Shown piece after piece: positions 1 to 10,494 of a DNA stretch of 64,000 nucleotides. The position numbers and the translations under genes are program-made. This stretch comes from Mauremys mutica (taxonomy: Eukaryota > Chordata > Testudines > Geoemydidae): NCBI RefSeq assembly GCF_020497125.1, contig NC_059087.1, positions 19,253,925-19,317,924 on the forward strand, written 5' to 3'. Under the pieces are notes generated by a model, which had not been told where the DNA came from, made no database searches, and saw nothing but the letters and a program-made list of their open reading frames with translations. How positions within the stretch are numbered: position 1 is the stretch's first letter; the number at the start of each line of letters is the position of its first letter.

Positions 1-223
1 GATCTCCATGATATGACACATCACTTAGCATCACTTCTCATGAGCTTGTCTGAAACCCCAAAGCCAACAGCTCCTTACTAAAAAGAAAACCATATAGGGA
101 GATAAAAGGTAAGTTTATTTTATTGGAAGAGAAGGTGAATATTGCAATTAATACACGAGGTGTAAAAGGGACAGAAGAAGTTTAAACTCTTCACAGTCAC
201 AGCGATAGTCAAATTTTTCTGAT

Positions 224-480
224 TTTATTAATATCATAACAAGGCTGCATCAGAGACTAAAGCAGGAAGGACAATTCCAGGGAATGCAGGGGGGTGAGAG
301 CAGTAGGGATGTGGGAATAATGATGGTGTTGTATGGATTGATAAAATCCCCCACCTAAAGGAGGAAGCAGATTTGCTGGAAATCAGCATTGTGGGAATGC
401 TACAGACAGATCCTGACTCCCTTGGGGAGCCCCCTACAGACTGACACGGGAACCGGCCGAGCCCTCCGGGGGTCAGAGGG
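224..480 (-). other. C1 3' untranslated region with AATAAA signal
   Basis: Minus-strand AATAAA at 224-229, about 250 bases past the stop. The sequence around it (ttattaatatcat, then the stretch aggctgcatcagagactaaag) is kept in all eight C copies, class A and B alike. A second AATAAA lies further downstream near 117. Confidence 0.8.
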
Positions 481-803
481 TTAAGAACACTCTGAGCTCT
501 TCAGGGACTTCTCGAAGCTCTTCCCATCGTGTGTCACCTGGCAGGTGTAGGTCTCATGGGTCTTCCACTTTGATGCATCCAGAGACAGGTAACTGCTGGC
601 CATGAACTTGTTGTCACTCTGTTTGGAGGGTTTGGTCGTCTCCACTCCAGAGGAGATCTGCTGGCCATCAGCTTTCCAGGTGACTTGGACTGACCCTGGG
701 TAAAAGCTGCCCAGCAGACACACCAGTGTGGCTTTGCTTTTTGTTTTTATCTCTTCCGAGGATGGAGGGAAGAGGTGCACGGTGGGAGATGCCTTTGGCT
801 GAC
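481..803 (-). CDS. IGLC: Ig lambda constant exon C1 (class A)
   Basis: Encodes the C-terminal constant domain of the lambda light chain, which pairs with the heavy chain in B-cell receptor and antibody. The exon opens after a CTTGTAG acceptor with GT, completing the junction glycine codon, then 106 codons beginning [17 protein letters not shown] and ending ECS, then TAA. The C1-set Ig fold is visible: Cys28 and Cys87 for the domain disulphide, core Trp42, and penultimate Cys105 for the heavy-chain bond (numbered from the first full codon). Class A hallmarks are CLLGSFYPG and KSSECS. It differs from C3 at Phe66 (Tyr there). Its J is J1, 2.8 kb upstream. No defect seen. Confidence 0.97.
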
Positions 804-3592
804 CTACAAGACAAGGAAACTCAATGTTAGAAAACCCAAATCCAGCGACTGCTAGTGCAGAAAGTAATAAATTCCAGATCTCTGCAGTGTAAGAGATCGA
901 ATCTTTTACAAGCACTGGGGCAGGGTAATTATCTGAGATGTAAGATGTTCTTGTGGTTAAGGCACAGGGCTGGGAATCAGGACATTTGGGATCCAATCCT
1001 TGGTCTGCCACAGGCTTCCTTAGTGAACCTGGCCTAGTTAGTAACTGTCCTTATGTCTGTAAAAGGGGCTTTCACTTTACTCATCCTTTTTGTCCCTTGA
1101 ATCATTGAAGGCTTGATCCCATATTCCTCCTGCACCCATAACTCCCACTGACTTCCAATAATAGCTTGGGGCCTGCAAGAGGTACAGTGACGCTAAAGGA
1201 AAAAATCAATTGGTGTGAATTGCATTGCGATCTGTATGCACTGGACTTTTAGCAAGAGCCATTCACAAAGAAATGCTGCAGCTGATTCTGCGTTATGCTG
1301 CGTTTTAGAAATCTAAAATCAGCTTTCTAGGGATTTTGGACTACGTTGTACTTATTAGTTTCAGGATATTTCTTAAGGTCTAAGATTTACTTAGAGTTTA
1401 ATGTGTGTGGTTAGGGCATCGGAAGTCACTTCAATGCCAGGGAGAAATCCAGGATAACCAACATTTGTTGTTGTTTTCCACCTTCTGCAGGCCTTTCTAC
1501 CTAGGGACAGCACTTTTGAATAAGACCTTGATAGGAAATAACCTCCTCAACTCATCCTGTGATAAGCTGGCTGCTGAACAGCCTCGTTACCGAGTTAGCT
1601 TGTTGCTGAAATGTTTTCAGAAACTTGTAATGTACAGACTCCTGTATGGGACCAGTCCCAGCCAAAGGGCTCGAGCCAGGATTTGTCTAAGTGCCTTGCT
1701 GGAGCAGGGTCCAAGACGAACAAAAGGGAGACTGCAAAATTTCACAGTATTGGTTGATTTCACGGTGGTACAGAGTAGATTCCCCTGCACCCTCGCACGA
1801 TGTTGCGCTATGTTACTGCATGGAGATATGGAGACAGTAAAGGACCGGTGGCTTTGGAATGGACACAAAAGTTTAGGGAATTTTTAACCTCCTAGTAAAA
1901 GGCACCTGTCTTCTAACTCGGGCTGAACTGAGACGCTCTTCCTCATTCCAGGTAGCACTTTACTCCTCAAGTGGTCGGTCCCACTGACGTCAGTGGGCCT
2001 GTCTGAAGAGCAAGGTGCTACTTAGCACGAGTAGGCTCGGTGCACCCTGGGCTGTAGTTATTTCACGCTTTACACAGGTCAAAGCTACAAACAATGTTGT
2101 CTGAGGTAGCACAGTCAGCCCTGATTTACTGAGCCCTGGCTAGCCGAGATCTATCTGCTCCTCAAGGTTTTACTGTAACTGAAGCCTGCTGGCCCAGCCA
2201 GCATCCTGGTCGTTGAGCTCTGAGCCTGGCAGCCGGAGAGTGCAGCTTCCAGGAAGCCATCCAGCCTTCCCAGACTGGCCAGCAACCTTGTTAGTGTGCT
2301 CCAGGCTTGAGAGAGGCAAGTAGTGCCGCCTCTTTCAAGCCTTCTCGCCCCACAGGCTGCTCCAACCCCACCCCATTTATCTGTAACTCCATATTTCAAA
2401 GGTGTTGGGTGTCCCTGTCACTGTCAGAAAATCAGGGTTGAGTGGTATTTCCAAACTGAAATCCACGATAGCTACAGTCCATCCAATGTACAATGGAACC
2501 GATCCTCCGGGTCAGGAGTAAGTCAGTCAGTGCAATTACACTCACTCAGTGTAAGGGTAAATCAGTGTAGTTCCATTACTGCCAAGGGGGCTACATTAAT
2601 TTATACCACATGAGGATCTGTTCTTATATTTTAAAAATTACTTTGTTCTCATAACTTGCTCTAAATTAGCAATTCTACAAGTAGGGCTGGTCAAAAATTA
2701 CCCATTAAATCTCTTGTCAGTGAAAAACTGGGTTTTCATCTCAATGGAATTGTTTGCCGCAAGTGTCTGATGACAAAAAATTTCATGTTGGAAACGCAAA
2801 AACTCAGAACCAAATGGTTTCTCTAAATATCTGGGGGTTTTCTTTCTCTTTTTTCAGTAATTATTGGATGAATTTTTTTTTTTAATTTTTTGGCTGAAAA
2901 GTCAATTTTCTGTTGAGAATTTAGAGAAAAATAACATTTTTCATTTTTGTTGAAATTTTTCCAGAAATTTAAACCTCTTTTTGTGACTAACTCTTACCAA
3001 AATGAATAGTCTTCAAATTACTCCAGAAGGGCAGATTTCAAATCACAAAGGACAAATTATTTTTATCCTACATTAGATCCTACATTAGATGTACAGTCCT
3101 ACAAGGGATCGTACATCTATTTTAAGGAGGTTTGGATGCGTTTTGTTGGCGATGTATTGAAAACAAAGGGACTATGTTGTTTTACTCTGGCTGATGATCT
3201 GGCCCTTGGTTTCTTTCACATATTGAAAAAACCCAGTGCGAATAAGGAATGTCTAGTCCACTAAAACAAAAAACAAGGTAGAAAATATTTTTTTTAAATG
3301 CTAACAGCAGTTATTTAAAAATTGGAAAATGACTAGAGAATCTGGTTAGGTTTCATGGGCAAATTAAGAAAACTGTTCATTGGGAAAAGATGATAAAAAT
3401 CCAGCATGGGACATCTACCCCCTGTTCTGATTATCCACAGATTGAACATTGTTCTCAACACCATATGAAGGTCTGTGCATAAAGAGAGAGGAGACCCAAG
3501 CCTGGGACTAAGAGAAAAGGAGGAAAAAAATCATGGAAACATGACAGGATTGGCATTGAGAAGAAAAGCAGGTGAGTAATTCAGTGACTTAC
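804..3592 (-). other. J1-C1 intron
   Basis: 2.8 kb. Contains a SINE next to C1, then sequence shared with units 3 to 5 and AT-rich stretches at 2690-3000. No further gene seen. Confidence 0.85.
943..1068 (+). mobile_element. tRNA-derived SINE fragment, unit 1
   Basis: Has the A/B-box-like head cttgtggttaaggcac ... caatcc followed by ctgccacaggc and tgtaaaagggg, the layout of MIR/CORE-type SINEs. Sits just upstream of C1 in transcription order. Confidence 0.65.
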
Positions 3593-3630
3593 CAAGGACG
3601 GTCAGCTGGGTTCCTCCACCAAAGACAAAC
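3593..3630 (-). CDS. IGLJ: J-lambda segment J1
   Basis: A 38-base joining segment that supplies the end of CDR3 and the G strand of the V domain after V-J recombination. It encodes FVFGGGTQLTVL, then G as the first base of the codon shared with the C exon. The FGGG bulge motif is intact. A perfect 12-RSS abuts its 5' side and a GTAAGT donor its 3' side. Phe-Val at the start is specific to J1, as is ggtggaggaac preceded by ttt where the others have ttc. Confidence 0.96.
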
Positions 3631-3658
3631 CACAGTGACACACGGCTGTACAAAAACC
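3631..3658 (-). promoter_or_regulatory. 12-RSS of J1
   Basis: Recombination signal read on the plus strand as heptamer cacagtg (3631-3637), spacer acacacggctgt (12 bases), nonamer acaaaaacc (3650-3658). Both motifs are perfect consensus. A 12-spacer on J-lambda pairs with the 23-spacer expected on V-lambda. Confidence 0.97.
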
Positions 3659-3888
3659 AGTCATGTTCAACGGTAGGGAGAGGTCGCCACCACTGCACGT
3701 GTGGGGAAAATAGATGTGGGATGAAAACTGCTGAATCTCCTTGAGGGTGAAGGTTCATCCTTTCTGGAGAAGCTCATAGTACAGTTGATTGAATGAAGAT
3801 CCATTGGGAGGTGAAGCAATGGAGTATTGGGAGAGCTCACGTGGGGCCAAATCCTGGTCCCAGCACGCAGCCCACGTAAGAGAGCAGA

Positions 3889-4103
3889 AGATGGTCTTGT
3901 ACTTAAGGCACTGGAGTGGGAGTCAGAAGTCGGAGTAAAATCCTGGTTTTGCCACAGACTTTCTTTGTGCCCTTGGGCAAGTCACATAATCTCTGTGCCT
4001 CAATTCCCCATCTGTAAAATGGGGATAGTACTTCCCTATTTCACAGGGGTGCTGTAAGGAGAAATTCCTTTATGGCTGTGAGATGCTCAGGTATGACAGT
4101 GAT
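3889..4103 (+). mobile_element. MIR/CORE-like SINE near J1
   Basis: Longer SINE: tRNA-like head, then gccacagactt, gggcaagtcac, ctctgtgcctca, ccatctgtaaaatggggat, and gatgctcagg at the end. This order is that of MIR-type elements. Confidence 0.75.
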
Positions 4104-4794
4104 ACAAGTCATAAACCTGCCTAGATAGATGCAAAGGAACTGAATGCTCGGCTGCTTCTGCACTAATTCCACTGCCCCTGTGCTCCCCCAACGCACCCAT
4201 GGTCTGGGGATCTGCAGGTACCTCCTGCATTGCCTGTGTGTGCTGCTGTGGATGGTGCCCCATGGATCTCCATCTAGCACCATTGTGGGTGGAGGAGGGG
4301 ACACAGAGTGTTGAATTGGGGCTGCTACGCTGTAGGTCCTTCCACTGCCAGCTGCCCCTCGTAGGTCCCCAGGAGGGAGGGGCTGACAGATTTCTTTGGG
4401 ATGCTGATAGTGAACACGCTGAGCCACGTTCAACCCTGGTGCAATTATAGTGACTTGTGAGAATTATACCAGAGAAGAATTAGGCCCATTTGCTGCCAGT
4501 ATTTAATGTATCCAATTGTGTATCTCATGTGGGGGATACCCCTGTTTCCAAAGCACGTGTTTGTAGCCCACATCCCTGGGAGCGCTGCCATTGCTGCAGA
4601 CATAGTGTAAACACTATCCTAGCGTCACACCAACAAGTGTCAGCAAAGAAACAGATCGGCCATGTGGGGCTGCATGTGTGTGGATAGGAAACCAACACCA
4701 CGTGCTGTCCTCATCTCTCATCCGGATAGTGCAGCCTTCCCTGCACCCGTCAGTGAGAAGCTACCACATCCCAGGACACGTGGTCCTGCCTTAC

Positions 4795-4820
4795 CTGATC
4801 AGGATCTCCAGATAGTCCCT
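4795..4820 (-). other. Candidate germline-exon 3' end upstream of J1
   Basis: Minus strand reads GAGATCCTGATCAG|GTAAGG, a strong 5' splice site 1.2 kb upstream of J1. The frame ending ATC AG is open locally, but the ATG of other units is AGG here, and TGA codons lie upstream, so in this unit the exon would be non-coding. Confidence 0.35.
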
Positions 4821-5150
4821 AGGGCCAGGGGTCCCGCTGAAAAAGCTGCATCATCATGTTGTGTTTTGCATTTGGCTGGTGAAGTCTCCACACTGGACAT
4901 GTCCAAGGATTGGTTAAATAGTGTTCAACATCCATGTTCCAAGAAACTGATCACCACCATCCTCTGCTGGGACCCCAGCCATGGATCGGATGCAGGCGTT
5001 CCTGGCAGTCTCTCTGGAAGCCAAGAGTCTGCATCTGGCATATGCTGGAAAATGCTTTAAGCCCTGTTAGTACCAATACAAGCAATGTTGGGATCAATGT
5101 CCAGTGTGCAGCAGAGATCAGCACTTTCCTGAAGGGAGCCCCCAGTTGCT

Positions 5151-5720
5151 TTAGAAATTAACTCAGTGCCACCAACAACAGCCACTTGCTCTGTATTTCC
5201 CAGCTGTTCTCAGCAGTAAATCCCTGCGCTGTTCCCTGGACAGAGCTGCCATGAGACTCTCACCATCACTGGGCTGTTCCCTGCCCCTCCCCTTAGGAGA
5301 GCAGCTCTGGGGCCTGCTGCCCAGCAGAGTGTGGGCGTGTGTGGCCCCTCTCACCAAGGGCAGGGCCAGTAAACATCTAGGCTGTGAGCTGTGTCCATGC
5401 TCAGCTGGTTTCTTCTGAATTAAACCAGGGCACTGGACCCTCCCTCTGACTGTCAATACAAACTCCCCTTAGCGCCTGGTGTGTGTCAGCTCAGCACGGC
5501 CAGGGGAGTGAATGGGACCAGCCTCATTCCCTCAGTAATGGGCAGCAGTTGAAGCCAAGAGGGATCACGTGGTGTGTTTAACACGTTATCTGAAGTTGGT
5601 GGGGAAGCTCCTGTGACTTGAGTGGTTCCGTCTCAGACCCTGTGAGAATTCCCTGGGTAGCGGAGGGCAGGCCTGAGCCGTGAGCAAAAGTGCCCAAGTC
5701 CCATTGTCAGATGTGACTTA
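5151..5720 (-). promoter_or_regulatory. Conserved block upstream of J1 (candidate enhancer or germline promoter)
   Basis: Stretch containing E-box-like CAGCTG sites and a GC-rich ggggaggggc. By hand alignment to unit 2 about 13 differences in 370 bases, comparable to the C exons, while sequence on both sides is far more diverged and has indels. Confidence 0.4.
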
Positions 5721-5917
5721 AGCACTTAGGCCTGGAGTGTTAAAGGTATTTAAGCACCTAAATGTACAGGGAGGCATCTAACAGGATTTTCAGAAGCACC
5801 TGTCTGCCAAACGCCCATTCATTTCAATGCCTTCTAAATCTGGCCCTTAGGTTCCTAAGTTCTATTGACTTTCAGTTGAACTTAGACTGTCAACGGAGTT
5901 AGTTGCTTTTGAAAATA

Positions 5918-6109
5918 CACCTCTACCTCGATATAACGCTGTCCTCGGGAGCCAAAAAATGTACCGTGTCATAGGTGAAGCCGCGTTCTATCGAACTTGC
6001 TTTGATCCACCGGAGAGCACAGCCTCCCCACCCCCCAACAGAATGCTGCTTTACCGCGTTATATCCGAATCTGTGTTATAGCAAGTTGTATTATAGCGGG
6101 GTAGAGGTG
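5918..6109. mobile_element. Tc1/mariner-type MITE, unit 1
   Basis: Inverted ends cacctctaccTCGaTATAA and its counterpart ttatagcggggtagaggtg. Units 2 to 5 have the empty site gaaaataccctaaatac; here the element interrupts it after TA, with tc on the right as a mutated TA duplication. Confidence 0.8.
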
Positions 6110-6708
6110 TCCCCTAAATACTGCAATAGACTGAATGGACTGAAAAACTGCATGAAGTTCATATTTGCAAGGCAACAGGACCAATTCCTAAACCTTGAGC
6201 AAAGGGAGTGAATCTCTTTCCAGGGCCTTTTTGTCAATGAAGTAGTGTTAAAAATCAGCGCACACCAATAGGTTCTGGCAGCCAACTCTTTATGGCACAT
6301 GCTCACTCTTCCCCCCCCCCCGCCCCTCCCCCTCTGTCTGATCCCTTCACTGTCATCATTGCAGTGTAAGCTCCCGAGAACTTCTGAGAGCCATTGTCCC
6401 CCTGTGCTCTGCACACGCTTGGTGCTCCAGAAATCATTATCTGGAAATCTTAAGCCCCCCAAGGACAGTCCTGTGAGTGTGTTGGGATGGCGGGACAGTA
6501 GGTCTGAGGATGTTAAAAATATTTGTATGTGAAGGTTAAAAAAAACACTTACTGTTTAAAACTTCTCCATGGTTCGTCCTCCCTCTACTCCCCTTTCCCC
6601 TTATTCCTTTCTATAGGAGGTGGCAGTGCATGACTGGCCATCCATCCATCCGTGTAACCCATATTGTGAGTAGCAGTAGCATGGTGCGATCCGACATGTA
6701 CATGGCAT

Positions 6709-6920
6709 CAGGGCTGGCTCCAGGCACCAGCTTAGCAAGCAGGTGCTTGGGGCGGCCATTCCAGAGAGGGGCGGCACATCCAGCTATTCGGCAATTCGGC
6801 AGAGGGTCCCTCACTCCCAGTCGGAGCGAAGGACCTCCTGCTGAATTGCCGCAGATGGCGATTGCGGCTTTTTTTCTTTATTGGCTGCTTGGGGCGGCAA
6901 AACCCCTGGAGCCGGCCCTG
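6709..6920. mobile_element. hAT-like MITE, unit 1
   Basis: Termini cagggctggctccagg and cctggagccggccctg are inverted repeats. A perfect 8-base duplication catggcat flanks it at 6701-6708 and 6921-6928. Confidence 0.88.
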
Positions 6921-8009
6921 CATGGCATATGTGGTACAAATGTATCCCTTTACCTCCCTGGCCCTATGACTGTAGGAGAATCAGTGTTCATGGGTCTCCT
7001 TTGGCTGGCTGGCCCAGCACAGCTCAGGGGTCCATGATAAACGGTCTCTGTGAGGTGAGTTCCCAGCTGCAAAAACGGTGCGTGCTGCTGTGTGGGAAGG
7101 GTGGGACAGACCCCAGAGCGCCCCTCAGGGAATCCCGCCTCACATGCTACTGATCCTGAAGCCCAACTGACGGGTTTTTAATGGGACACAGACTATCTGC
7201 TCTGCCCTGTCAAGGCCCAAATCGTGCAGCACCCCAGAAGTAACACAGGCCTGAGTGATACCAGAGAATCCAGATCACCAGTAATGTTCTGCTTTCACTT
7301 GAAAAGCATCGTGAATGTGAGGGCTCCCAAAGCACTTCACCCATGTACACAGATGGTCAAACTGGACATAAGGGTCACTGCCTTCCCCTTTGGCTGAAAC
7401 ACAATGGGTGTCATGCAGTGGCCAGCAGCATTGGTTTAATTCAGGCAGATTTCCATGTACTGCTGAACCTGGTGGAAGGGCCAGTTGGGTGGGTTGAGAG
7501 CTGTCACCTAAGTTGATGTTGGCAGGATATTAAAGGCCACTCTTCCAAAGAGGGGGTTTGTCTCTACTGACCAGAAGTGGCCAGGAGCTCTGGTTACAGC
7601 CTATCTCAGAAAACCACCATCAGGAGCGTGGTGCTTCTCTCTCTATGGGCCAGATTTGGCCAATTATTCGTCTGAGTATTGAGCTGTTAAGCGAATAGCA
7701 CATTGACTCCAATGAGGCTTGTTGAAGAATGACTGACTAATGCTCAGGGAGAAGCAGGGAGTCGGAATCTGCCCCATGTGCAGGCAGAGGTTGACTCAAT
7801 ACTAACTTACAGAGCAGGCTGCTCTCCGCAGGGCTAGTGACCAAGCTGAGCATTGAGCCAGCCTAAAAAGAAAACCATATTAGCTGATAAAAGGTAAGTT
7901 TATTTTATTGGAAGAGAGGGTGAATATTGCAATTAATACACAAGGTGTAAAAGGGACAGAAGAAGTTTAAACTCTTCACAGTCACAGCGATAGTCAAAGT
8001 TTTTCTGAT

Positions 8010-8258
8010 TTTATTAATATCATCACAAGGCTGCATCAGAGACTAAAGCAGGAAGGACAATTCCAGGGAATGCAGGGGGGTGAGAGCAGTGGGGACATGG
8101 GAATAAAGACGGTGTCGTATGGATTGTTAAAATCCCCCACCTAAAATAGGAAGGAGTTTTGCTGGAAATCAGCATTATGGGAATGCTACAGGCAGATCCT
8201 AGCTCCCTTGGGGAGCCCCCTAGAGACTGACACGGGAACCGGCCGAGCCCTCTGTGGG
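8010..8258 (-). other. C2 3' untranslated region with AATAAA signal
   Basis: AATAAA on the minus strand at 8010-8015. The first bases after the stop are shortened compared with C1, which is what changed the stop codon to TGA. Confidence 0.8.
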
Positions 8259-8581
8259 TCAAGAACACTCTGAGCTCTTCAGGGACTTCTCGAAGTTCTT
8301 CCCATCGTGTGTCACCTGGCAGGTGTAGGTCTCATGGGTCTTCCACTGTGATGCATCCAGAGACAGGTAACTGCTGGCCATGAACTTGTTGTCACTCTGT
8401 TTGGAGGGTTTGGTCGTCTCCACTCCAGAGGAGATCTGCTGGCCGTCAGCTTTCCAGGTGACTTGGACTAACCCTGGGTAAAAGCTGCCCAGCAGACACA
8501 CCAGTGTGGCTTTGCTCTTTGTCTTTATCTCTTCTGAGGATGGAGGGAAGAGGTGCACGGTGGGAGATGCCTTTGGCTGAC
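8259..8581 (-). CDS. IGLC: Ig lambda constant exon C2 (class A)
   Basis: Intact 323-base constant exon served by J2, 3.5 kb upstream. It keeps the acceptor CTTGTAG|GT, both intradomain cysteines, the core tryptophan and the terminal ECS. Three residues set it apart: Leu37 where every other copy has Ser (GLVQVTW), Gln78 (ASQWK) and Asn95 (GKNFEK). Its stop is TGA, not TAA as in other copies, because a few bases just past the last codon are missing relative to C1; protein length is unchanged. The hydrophobic Ser37Leu change is private to this copy. Functional by all visible criteria. Confidence 0.96.
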
Positions 8582-8714
8582 CTACAAGAAAAGGAAACTC
8601 AGTGTTAGAAAACCCCAAAACAGAGACTGTCAGGGCAGAATGTAAGAAATTCCAGATCTTTGCAGTGTAACAAATCCAACCTCTCACAAGCACTGTGGCA
8701 GGGTAATTATCTGG

Positions 8715-8840
8715 GATGTTCTCCTATTTAAGGCACAGGACCGGGAATCTGGACACTTGGGGTCCATTCCCAGTTCTGCCACAGGCTTCCTCTGTGAACC
8801 TGATGAAATCACTGACCTCTCTGCCCATGAAAGGGGATCA
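8715..8840 (+). mobile_element. tRNA-derived SINE fragment, unit 2
   Basis: Orthologous copy of the unit 1 SINE with a more degraded head (ctcctatttaaggcac). Confidence 0.65.
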
Positions 8841-9526
8841 CATCACTGAACTCGCCACACACAGGCTTTTTCTCAAGGTTTATGTTTTTTTTACATATTT
8901 CTCAAGCGCTGAGACACTTGGCGGAAGATGCTGTAGAAGTGCGAAGTATTATCAGTATTGTTTCCAAGCTTCCCTTTTAATTCATTGTTGGTCAGATACA
9001 GGGAAATACGACTTCTAAACAGCTGGCAACCTAGGCAGTTTGCACAGAATTCCTCAATGTTAAGTGCTAGATTTTGATCCCCTTCCTCACATTGAGTAGC
9101 ACCTTCCTTCTCAAATGGTGCCGTTTAGTGCAGAGGAAGATGCCACTTATTGAATTAACTCGGAAGATATTTCCATGGTGAACAATTTCTCTCATTTCTC
9201 AAGAACAGACTCTCTGCGTATGAGACAGTGAGAGCTATTCACAAAGAGTAACTGCAGGTCATTCGGGTTTGTGCCCATCTCAGAAATATAAAACCAGCAG
9301 ATAAGTACTTTCCTAGGACTACGTTCTAGTTATTATTTTGGGGCTATTTTTTAGGGTCTAAGCTTAGAGTTTAATTTGTCTGTTCAGGCCTTGGGGGCTG
9401 TTTCACTAGAGGCACAGAGGAATCTGGGGGTAACCCCCATTTTTCTTAATGAAAAAATGCTGTAACAGATAATTACAAAAACAGTAGGATCCAAAGGATA
9501 GGAAGGAGAACTGCATGCATTAAATA

Positions 9527-9759
9527 AAAAGAACAGGAGTACTTGTGGCACCTTAGAGATTAACAAATTTATTTCAGCATAAGCTTTCGTGGGCTACATG
9601 TATAAATATCGTCTGTCTGTGTGTTCCATTCTATGCATCCGAAGAAGTGAGCTGTAGCCCACGAAAGCTTATGCTGAAATTAATTTGTTAATCTCTAAGG
9701 TGCCACAAGTACTCCTGTTCTTTTTGCGGATACAGACTAACACAGCTGCTAGTCCGAAA
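9527..9759. mobile_element. Inverted-repeat element with 13-base target duplication
   Basis: Arms 9527-9598 and 9653-9725 are inverted copies of each other (gtactcctgttc, aaggtgccac, cacgaaagctta). Followed by a tail gcggatacagactaacac. Target duplication catgcattaaata at 9514-9526 and 9760-9772. Absent from the other units. Confidence 0.8.
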
Positions 9760-10229
9760 CATGCATTAAATAGATTTTTTTTAATAGAAAGTAGTATAAA
9801 ATTCTGTACAGTTTTGAGAGAGAGAGTTTTGGTTTTGAACCTTCCTATGGAATTCCATAGCAGGGATAAATTCTCTATTCTGCCAAGTGGGTCAATAAAC
9901 CCATTGTTGAATTCTCATTGTCTGTCTGGGTCTGTAGGTCTCTCTGCTAAGGGTCAGATCTTTTGATTAACACCTGGGTGACAAACAACCTCCTACCACA
10001 CCCTGGTTGCCTGTTCTGTTGCTGAATAGCCGAGTTACCAAGCAAGCTTGTTGCTGAAACGTTTTCAGCAGCTGTAAAGTACAGACTCGTTTATGGGGCT
10101 AATCCCTGCCACAGGGCACGATCCAGTGTGCGTCTGAGAGCTTTGCTAGATGGGGTTCAAGAGAAGAGGACAAAAGTTCGGGGAAATTTTAAATCCTTGC
10201 TAACATTTATGCACCAGCCTTGTCGCGGG

Positions 10230-10494
10230 CAGGGGCGGCTCCAGGCCCCAGCACGCCAAGCGCGTGCTTTGGGCGGCATGCCGCGGGGGGCGCTCTGCCG
10301 GTTGCCGGGAGGGCGGCAGGTGGCTCCAGTGGACCTCCTGCAGGCGTGCCTGAGGAGGATCCGCTGGTCCCGCGGCTTCGGTGGAGCATCCGCAGGCACG
10401 TCTCCGGGAGGTGCCGCGGGACCGGCGACCGGCAGAGCGCCCCCCACGGCGTGCGGCCGTGCTTGGGGTGGCGAAATGGCTAGAGCCACCCCGG
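10230..10494. mobile_element. hAT-like GC-rich MITE, unit 2
   Basis: Begins caggggcggctccagg and ends gagccaccccgg. Interior is GC-rich and partly self-complementary (gccggttgccggg / ccggcgaccggcag). Flanking 8-mers gtcgcggg and gttgcagc are only a weak duplication. Confidence 0.75.

Larger units (their letters stand above)
79..7863 (-). repeat. Tandem unit 1, class A
   Basis: First J-C repeat unit, bounded here by the recurring motif taaaaagaaaacc downstream of each class-A C exon. It is set apart by two MITE insertions (5918-6109, 6709-6920). The 78 bases before it are the end of the next unit's flank, matching 23179-23256. Confidence 0.9.
5721..7863. other. Spacer between J1 region and C2
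   Basis: Shared spacer sequence, two MITEs, a short C-run near 6309-6330 and a ccatcc-type simple stretch near 6640. The open frames here have no recognisable product. Confidence 0.7.

Noticed and set aside
5163..5456. Open frame recurring in the conserved upstream block (also 20960, 28175, 45801, 55875)
   Set aside because: Length varies between units and the frame is lost in some; conservation is equal at all codon positions as far as can be seen. More likely regulatory DNA than protein.
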